A DNA stretch of 64,000 bases, taken from assembly GCA_965644295.1 (NCBI GenBank), contig CBFFRP010000421.1, positions 33,003-97,002 of the forward strand, in the 5' to 3' direction. This DNA comes from Paraphysomonas bandaiensis (taxonomy: Eukaryota; Chrysophyceae). Below, in pieces: positions 57,649 through 64,000 of the stretch; positions within the stretch are counted from its first letter, which is position 1, and each line of letters opens with the position of its first letter. The position numbers were made by a program, and so were the translations under genes. The notes below the pieces were generated by a model. It was given only the letters and a program-made list of their open reading frames with translations. It did not search any database and was not told the origin of the DNA.

Positions 57649-58545
57649 ATGTTCTTGCCAATTTTGCTTTTGGTTCCCACCCTTGCTCTAGGGCATTATT
57701 CGATATACTACACTAATTCCCAGTCAGCTGTGTCTGCATCTGTCACACGGTTTGCCAAAGCCCCAAATGCACTTCAGGTTGCTGATATATATTCACGATT
57801 GAGTGGGCATTCTCCAGTGCTAAGTGAAGGTATGTTTTTAGCTTCATAATATTGTGATAACGTCTCGATCAGATACTGTTGCATTGCCTGCTGTCGATGT
57901 GTTGTCTGCATCTACAGCAAAGCCTGTCATCCTCAATCTTTTTGGTGGTGGTAAGGTGAAGCACACAATTCACTCTTGAAACTGATATATTTTTTCGAAA
58001 ATGTAGAGAAATTAAAATTGGAGTCTACGACTGTCGCTCGATTTCCTGTTAAAGCTGATGATATGGCCCCATCTGCTGCCGATGTTCAAGCTGTTCTTCG
58101 CGCACACAACGTGGAAGTTGATGTCAAAGATATGGTAGCTAAAAGAAAAATTGCTTTGCCATAAGTAAATAGATTGCGTAGGAGTTTGCTGATAGTGCGA
58201 CAGTGGAGGCCTGGGTCAAGCAGCAGTCTGCACCAGTTGTGATTCTTCATCATGAGCAGGAAATTTCTCGTCACACTCCTATTCGTAGACTGGCTGAAAC
58301 TAATACCACTAACTCTACAACTCCTCTTACTGAAGAGGAAATTTCTTCTTATCAGGTTGATGACCTTTTCATTGCTGACTTTTGTGTATTAACTGACTAA
58401 ACTACTGTAGATTGGATTGTGGACTGGTTTGTCAATGGTTCTTCTTCTTCTTACTGGCGTTTGCATGATTTCCACCATGGATGTTATTCCAGACAGTTTG
58501 CTGTTTGCGAAATTTCAGAGTACACGCGGAAACAAGAGTGATTAA
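57649..58545 (+). CDS. V-ATPase accessory subunit, Ac45/Voa1-like
   Basis: Five exons (57649-57829, 57873-57950, 58007-58134, 58182-58355, 58411-58545) encode 231 residues. It begins MFLPILLLVPTLALG, a signal peptide. A lumenal domain of about 165 residues follows, without obvious catalytic motif. The last exon encodes a transmembrane segment (IGLWTGLSMVLLLLTGVCMI) and a short tail with MDVIPDSLLFAKFQST. This C-terminal signature (hydrophobic segment, then MDxxPDSLLxAKFQ) is what I associate with Ac45/ATP6AP1/Voa1-type V-ATPase accessory proteins that help assemble the Vo sector in the ER. The lumenal part is shorter than in animal Ac45. Family call rests mainly on the C-terminus. Confidence 0.72.
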
Positions 58546-59700
58546 AATCTGGTCCCTATGTGCTTCATGCATTTGTTTTTGTGAGTAAGGGGTTTGATGC
58601 GATTTGGGGATAAGTTTTAAAATAAAAATCAACCTTCTACCATCAAAAATATTTTTAACACTTGGAGAATAGTTTTAATATCTGTCTACAAGGCTAATCT
58701 CTCTGACCTAGTAATCAATACACAAAAACAGATGGCTGTGTACGTACACAGTACAGATTTTTTTCGGGTAAAGATTTATCTGTGATGATTTAATCATAAA
58801 TGAGCGTAGTAATCGTCGATTTGCCATATAATTTTCAATTAGGTTTGTTCTGTGTCTTAATAGACGAGCTCTTATGTGCAATACTAGGACAATTTCTACC
58901 AGATTACCGTCTACATGATCTCCTTTATGTTGGTATCAACGTATCAACTCATTCTGTCTGAGCCATCTAGTGATAAGAACAAGTGTTTATGAACAATTTA
59001 GAGTATATACTCTACTTGTACAGGTAGATGCGTACAGGGTCTGGTAACAGGCTAATGGCACAGTTGTGAATGCCTAATTACTATATCTAATATCTACAGC
59101 ATCTTCTTACAAGGCAACGTCATACGTAACTCCTACGTTCTACCTTTAAGAATCTTCTCAAGAAAAGTGATAAGAAGAGAGACGTTGAGCTATGTTTTAA
59201 TACCGCACATTGTTAGTCGTTTCTTTGATGCACCACCATGGCTAAGCTGACTGTAAGCATAGGAATAGGAGCTTGCAGTGTAGAGTAATTTTTATTTTAT
59301 AATTATATTTTGTGTGTCATAATATGTTATGCTGCAGTCATATTACTTGAAGAGAGTACAGTACGTTGTTATAGGACTGGGAAGTGAATTAAATACCCAC
59401 CATTAATGATTGATAGTTTGCTTCAAAATATATTTGTCAGAGTTATTCTTATTTCAATTCGTCTCATTACCTCCTGCGAATTTTAACTCTAGTGGATGGA
59501 CCAGGAGAGTATACTGGTATCGATTCGATATGCCTAGAAATCCTAACTAATATAACGGTAAGTGATTAAATTAACATTCTATAGTGCATCATATCTTCAG
59601 CATATAGAAGTCCACTAAAACACATCTTTCGGACGTACCCTACATCAGCGTCACCAAACTAAAACTGTGGACAAACAAAAAGAAAACAAATATAGTGAGT
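58546..59700. other. Convergent intergenic region, no gene supported
   Basis: About 1.15 kb. A short protein-like stretch near 59480-59560, just before a gtaagt, could be a stray exon, but nothing joins to it. Otherwise AT-rich and featureless. Confidence 0.45.
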
Positions 59701-60384
59701 TCATAGCCAATACTGTGGATATTTCCTATTGCAGAGAAGGTTATTGTAAAGAGCACCCACAGCTACTAAGAGAGATGTGCCGACCGCTGTTGGCACAAGG
59801 AAATAGAATCCCATGGAGCTGATATGCGCCGAGCCAGTTGCGGCTATTAGAGCAGTTGCACCCCCAGGAGGGTGAACAGTTCGAGTAGTCATCATAGCCA
59901 TTGTAGCTATACACACAGCGGCCGGCCCAGCTACGAAAGGCATATCCACTGGTACAACTTGATTCGCACAAATACCACAGAAAGCAGACAACACCTGTCC
60001 ACCAACTACATTTCGAGGCTGAGAAAAAGGTGCATAAGGAGCACTAATTATCAATACACAAGATGCACCAAATGATGCAACAATCATAGTGGCATCTATA
60101 GTAGCAACACCAAAATGAAGGAACGACAACGCTCCCACACCAAAGAATGACCCTAATCCCGATACGATAATCTCTGTATGTGATGCCTTTGGAGACGACT
60201 TCCCTTCAATCCCTTTAAACTTATCTATATATCTACTTAGTTTATATCTAATAGAGATAGCTGATGATTGATTATTATTATCTGATGATGTCGTTGAGAA
60301 CCATACAATAGACTGAGAGAGTGATTGCGATGATATCAGAGACCTGTATGTGCGCTGGTTAGTCTTGGAGGCCAGGCGATACAT
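59701..60384 (-). CDS. HPP-family integral membrane protein
   Basis: Intronless, 227 residues. The HPP motif is present in TRTVHPPGGATALIAATG. Four hydrophobic segments can be seen (SFFGVGALSFLHFGVATIDA, MIVASFGASCVLIISA, VLSAFCGICANQV to GPAAVCIATMAM, FYFLVPTAVGTSLLVAVGAL), as expected for this family. The QPRNVVGGQVLSAF segment before the third is also typical. Bacterial and plant HPP proteins include chloroplast nitrite transporters. The first ~45 residues are Ser/Arg-rich without acidic residues, which fits an organelle-targeting sequence (inference). The upstream region has a cacagacacagacac repeat. Confidence 0.88.
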   Translation of the reverse strand: MYRLASKTNQRTYRSLISSQSLSQSIVWFSTTSSDNNNQSSAISIRYKLSRYIDKFKGIEGKSSPKASHTEIIVSGLGSFFGVGALSFLHFGVATIDATMIVASFGASCVLIISAPYAPFSQPRNVVGGQVLSAFCGICANQVVPVDMPFVAGPAAVCIATMAMMTTRTVHPPGGATALIAATGSAHISSMGFYFLVPTAVGTSLLVAVGALYNNLLCNRKYPQYWL

Positions 60385-60667
60385 AGAATGATAATTAACG
60401 AACTGGTAAGTAGTAAATATCTGATGGGCTCGGACTCTGATATGTGACTAGAATGGTGTGTATATATGGTGCTTACATACTTCTATATATGGTACTTGCA
60501 GTGCAATATGAAGCAGGGATGATATTCAATGTACAGGACACATATACACAGACACAGACACAGACACACATACACACTCCCTTCAAATCATCAAAAGTGT
60601 CAAGTATACATATACAAATATTAATCATTTATATTATATAAAATATTCATTGTCGTCAGATATGTAC

Positions 60668-60739
60668 GGGAAAGTGGTCTAGGGGTATGATTCTCGCTTC
60701 GGGTGCGAGAGGTCCCGGGTTCGATTCCCGGCTTTCCCC
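60668..60739 (+). tRNA. tRNA-Pro (CGG)
   Basis: A 72-nt cloverleaf: acceptor GGGAAAG/CTTTCCC with C as discriminator; D-arm gtctaggggtatgat with box A; anticodon stem CTCGC/GCGAG; loop TTCGGGT, giving anticodon CGG; and T-arm cccgggttcgattcccgg with box B GGTTCGATT. No intron. The core is almost the same as animal tRNA-Pro(CGG). CCA is not encoded, as expected in eukaryotes. Confidence 0.97.
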
Positions 60740-60746
60740 GTGCCTC

Positions 60747-60755
60747 TTTTTTTTT
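60747..60755 (+). terminator. RNA polymerase III T-run
   Basis: Nine consecutive T residues starting 8 nt after the tRNA-Pro end, the standard pol III stop. Confidence 0.9.
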
Positions 60756-62061
60756 CATACTATCCATGGCTGGGGTATACTTGCAGATGCCGTATTCCTG
60801 CCGTATACTATAAGGTATACAGTACAGTGCATATGATGGAGTGGACGGTTAATGTACATTATTACATTTTCTTCTTCGTAACACTGCAGTCGCAGTGATC
60901 TCGTATTGTATAATGAGCAGCCATTCTGTTTGTGTAAACGTGAGTTATAGAAAAGACATCCAGGACTGGCAGATAGTCTGCAGCTGTGCATAGTTGATGG
61001 CTATGGGGAGAAGCTGACAATCATCATCGAGCACACGTTTATTGTACTAGTGACAACAATATTTAACTTGTAGAGCTGTACACAGTGAGATTTAAAATCT
61101 ATTAGCTGAACTCAAAAGCACTTTATGAAAGAAATGTACCCGCCAATCCGTACCTAATACTGCCTTATGTGTTATTGCTCAATTAAAGAATATAATAGTT
61201 GAACAGTGGGTCCAACTTAGAACTGTTTATTAACAGTATTTTTTGTGCCATCAGGTTGCATATAATTATATGTGTATCAGCTTTTCCGAAAGTTTATCTC
61301 AAATGGTATTGCAACAAGTTTAGCTTGTAATGCTTCAGCAACTAGCTAATTGCTGTCACCAATACTTCAGTCCTTTTATTTCGTATTGTTACGGCCAATA
61401 TCTATAAACACCATTCCTTCCAAACTCATATATCCTATAAATGGAAAAGAGTAGTTTGCAATAAACATTCGCTTAATAAATGTCAAGTATAGTTGGAAAG
61501 ATATTATTTCTACACCAAGGAATGAATTGAAACACACGAAATTTAAAGTATTTGCGGGTGACATGTATCACACACCTTTAGTTATTAGTGATTTAAAATC
61601 ACCAAACACAACACACAAGGAGTCGAGAACATACAATATATCAACTCCATGGGGAGCTTCCGCGAATCATCCTAATCTTTGTCGCAATTATTAGGAACTG
61701 AGATAAGGAGAAAAGCTGCTACGACATTATCAATAAACGCAGATATATCCAGTGTGTAAATAAACGAACAATATTTATTCGTGCTTGCACGCATAGTATT
61801 CCGTGGGCATGCAGCTCTAGCACAATAACTGCGGCTGCGAATCTAACGCTATCTACTATCGCTAGTACTATATTAGTCTATACTGTCGAGTTATCTATGC
61901 AAAATCCATCCACACTTCCTACACCAACACTTAAATCTGTCAATGTGGGAGGCGTTGCAAATTCCTTGTAGTACCGTCAAGCTTCCAACCCAGCAACTGT
62001 CATATGCCCTACCTGCCTCATACCACCTCCCATGCCCTGCCGCACCCTCTAAGCTCTTCGG
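60756..62061. other. Intergenic region before the retroelement
   Basis: About 1.3 kb, AT-rich. The last ~150 nt are unusually C-rich (61905-62055) and stop abruptly where the pol frame begins, so the element junction is probably near 62055. No LTR was recognised. Confidence 0.45.
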
Positions 62062-63959
62062 GTGATTTCGTCACATCCTGCCTGCACTGAGCCCAACAAT
62101 CACATTCCCTACAATGAAGCATTTGAAAAGATCAAATTGATGATCCATGAATGTCCAACATTATTTTTCATTGATGACGAGTCACCAATATATTTATTGA
62201 CCGATGCATCTGATTATGGAATAGGAGCATACCTCTACCAAGTAGTAGATGGTGTAGAACGTCCAATAGGATTTCTCAGTAAAACATTCGATGAAAGAAT
62301 GATGAATTGGGATACACCTCAGAAAGAAGGATATGCTATATACTATGCCTTAGATAAATGGGACTACCTATTAAGGTATAGATACTTTACGATCAAAACA
62401 GATCATAAAAATATTACTCAGTTGAGAACTGATTACGCTAAGGATAAGAAAGTTCAGCGATGGTTGAAATGTTTCCAAGCATATGATTATGATCTATGTG
62501 ATATTAAAGGATCTGATAATGTTGTTGCTGATGCATTTAGTAGACTATGTGCATTAGAATCTAAAATGGAAACAAAATGTGCTTCCCTAATTCCCGATAT
62601 TAAAGTTCCAAACAAGGAATGGGAAATTATTAAAAGATTTCATAACAATGTTACAGGTCATCATGGTATTGATCGTACAATACAAAAATTACGAGACAAT
62701 GGTCATAAATGGTCAAAGCAAGGGGCACATGTGACAAAATTTATTAAAACTTGTCCTTGTTGTCAAAAGATGAGTAGAATTAAACCAATAATTAATGCTC
62801 ATCCCTTTACTGTCTCAACATATGGCCCGATGCAAAGAATAGCAGTGGATTTTATTCAGAGTCTGCATCCAGATGAGGATGGATACACTAATATATTAGT
62901 GATTATCGATTCTTTTTCTAGGTGGGTAGAATTAATCCCTACTAAGAATCTCACTGCCATGGCGGCGGCAAAGGGGATTGCTTCAACACCTGGGTAGATA
63001 TGGAGCACCTATTGAGATTCATTCGGATCTTGGACCAGCATTTGTGGATGATTTAACAAAATCATTGATAGAAATGGTTGGAAGTAATCAATCATTTTCG
63101 ATGGCGTATTCTAAAGAAGAAAATGCTATAGTGGAACGTGCTAATAAAGAAATTTTAAGGCACTTAAGAAATATTATATTTGATAAAAATGTACTAAATA
63201 ATTGGTCAATGTATCTACCTTTAGTACAAAGAATTATGAATTCTTCTAAACATAGAAGCACCGGCGTTACTCCCGCTAGTATTCTATTTGGGAATGCAGT
63301 AGATTTAGATAAGAGTTTATTCATTGAACACAATGAGAACTTGGACGGGAACGAACAAAAGCTATCACATTGGATAGATAGAATACAAAAGGTTCAGTCC
63401 ACTATTATGGATGTTGCAAGACGAAATCTTCGCAAACATGATGAAATCCACATGGCAACTGCACCAAATATACAAACAAAAGAATTTCCAATAAATTCTT
63501 ATGTGTTAGTTGAGCATAGACAAAATGCTTTACGTCCTGGACCGGCAAGTAAGTTATTACCATATCTTAAAGGTCCAATGCGAGTAGTCAATGTTATTGG
63601 AGACAAATATACTCTTCAAGATATTGTTACTAAACGTAATAAAGACTATCATATAAAGAAATTAAGGGAATTTAATTACGATCCCTCTACTATTGACCCC
63701 TTACAAGTGGCATGTAAAGATGGTGGAAACTTTTATGCTATTGACCATATTTCAAAAATAAAAGGTCGAGCTAAAAGGTCCGAAAAGTCAAATAAAATTT
63801 CTAGTACATTGGATAGGGTATGAAAAACCTACATGGGAACCATGGGCTAACGTTAGAAAAACGTATGCTCTACAAAATTTCCTAACTCAACATCCTGATG
63901 AAAATGTAAGAAATTTACTACCTCGAAATGTGGTTTATTCTTCTGATGAAGAAGATTAA
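62062..63959 (+). mobile_element. 5'-truncated Ty3-type LTR retrotransposon (chromovirus-like), to near the right edge
   Basis: Contains, in order, the reverse-transcriptase thumb end, RNase H, integrase and a chromodomain-like end, i.e. Ty3/Metaviridae pol order. gag, protease and most of the reverse transcriptase are missing upstream. No LTR is visible within the last 40 nt, so the 3' LTR, if any, lies outside the window. Confidence 0.9.
62062..63959 (+). pseudogene. pol: Broken Ty3-type pol: RNase H, integrase, chromodomain-like end
   Basis: Three frames are needed. The first (62062-62997) has RNase H landmarks LLTDASDYGIGAYLYQ, TDHKNI and NVVADAFSRLC, then the integrase zinc finger (HHGIDRTIQKL ... 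CPCCQK) and VDFIQSLH with the first catalytic Asp. A frameshift near 62980 breaks the integrase core. The second frame (62978-63823) resumes with IEIHSDLGPAFVDDL (second Asp) and KEENAIVERANKEI (Glu). A second shift near 63775-63790 moves the chromodomain-like end (WIGYEKPTWEPW) to a third frame ending at 63959. The 5' end lacks the reverse-transcriptase palm. The element cannot make an intact pol as it stands. Confidence 0.88.
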
Positions 63960-64000
63960 TAACAAAGTTTACAGAATTGAGTGTCAATATAACACATTAA

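Noticed and set aside
62980-63000. Programmed ribosomal frameshift in the Ty3 pol
   Set aside because: The break falls inside the integrase core rather than at a gag-pol junction, and a second shift follows. Decay is simpler.

Overview
This is a eukaryotic nuclear window. The evidence is GT-AG introns, mostly 44-66 nt and as short as 35 nt, in nearly every gene; a eukaryotic tRNA-Pro(CGG) with a pol III T-run; tetranucleotide microsatellites; a MULE-type DNA transposon, a second DDE transposase and a Ty3-type retrotransposon fragment; and eukaryote-specific genes (SKP1, MOB, CHMP6/VPS20, SMARCC/SWI3, V-ATPase accessory subunit). TAA, TAG and TGA all end genes, so the genetic code looks standard. 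A TTC12-type dynein-assembly factor and an ADCY10-type soluble adenylyl cyclase suggest a flagellated protist. The exostosin-like gene, the LRR-beta-lactamase fusion and the PPG-type membrane protein resemble families I associate with stramenopiles, but that placement is inference only.

Layout. 1-9.9 kb: LRR/EF-hand gene (minus, cut by the left edge), a secreted glycosyltransferase-like gene (plus), a small spliced gene (minus) and an RGG/Q-rich CUE-like protein (minus). 11.7-21.6 kb: a MOB-family gene (minus) head-to-head with SMARCC (plus), then CHMP6 (minus) head-to-head with TTC12 (plus). 21.6-34.6 kb: ASTE1-like nuclease (minus) head-to-head with an exostosin-like gene (plus), flanked by two copies of an 862-bp dispersed repeat, then ADCY10 (minus). 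35.4-40.9 kb: a satellite region in which four TAGTC-rich minisatellite arrays alternate with three almost identical 1,207-bp units. 41-47.2 kb: a transposon-rich stretch with a DDE transposase remnant, and a MULE lying wholly inside a 2.4-kb intron of a secreted-protein gene. 47.6-58.5 kb: a PPG-type membrane protein, a secreted metallopeptidase, an LRR-beta-lactamase fusion, an intronless bacterial-type PglD/NeuD acyltransferase, SKP1 and a V-ATPase accessory subunit. 59.7-64 kb: an HPP-family membrane protein, tRNA-Pro, and a broken Ty3 pol running to the right edge.

Organisation. Seven gene pairs are divergent, with 463-654 nt between start codons, and three of these shared promoter regions hold (ACAT/ATGT)n arrays. 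Most exon structures were worked out by hand from GT-AG sites and reading phase. For every complete spliced model given below the summed exon length is a multiple of three. Several apparent stops and frameshifts disappear once the tiny introns are removed. I found no CRISPR array, operon or other prokaryote-style system. The most unusual features are the satellite/1,207-bp-unit region, the intron-nested MULE, and several unusual domain fusions.
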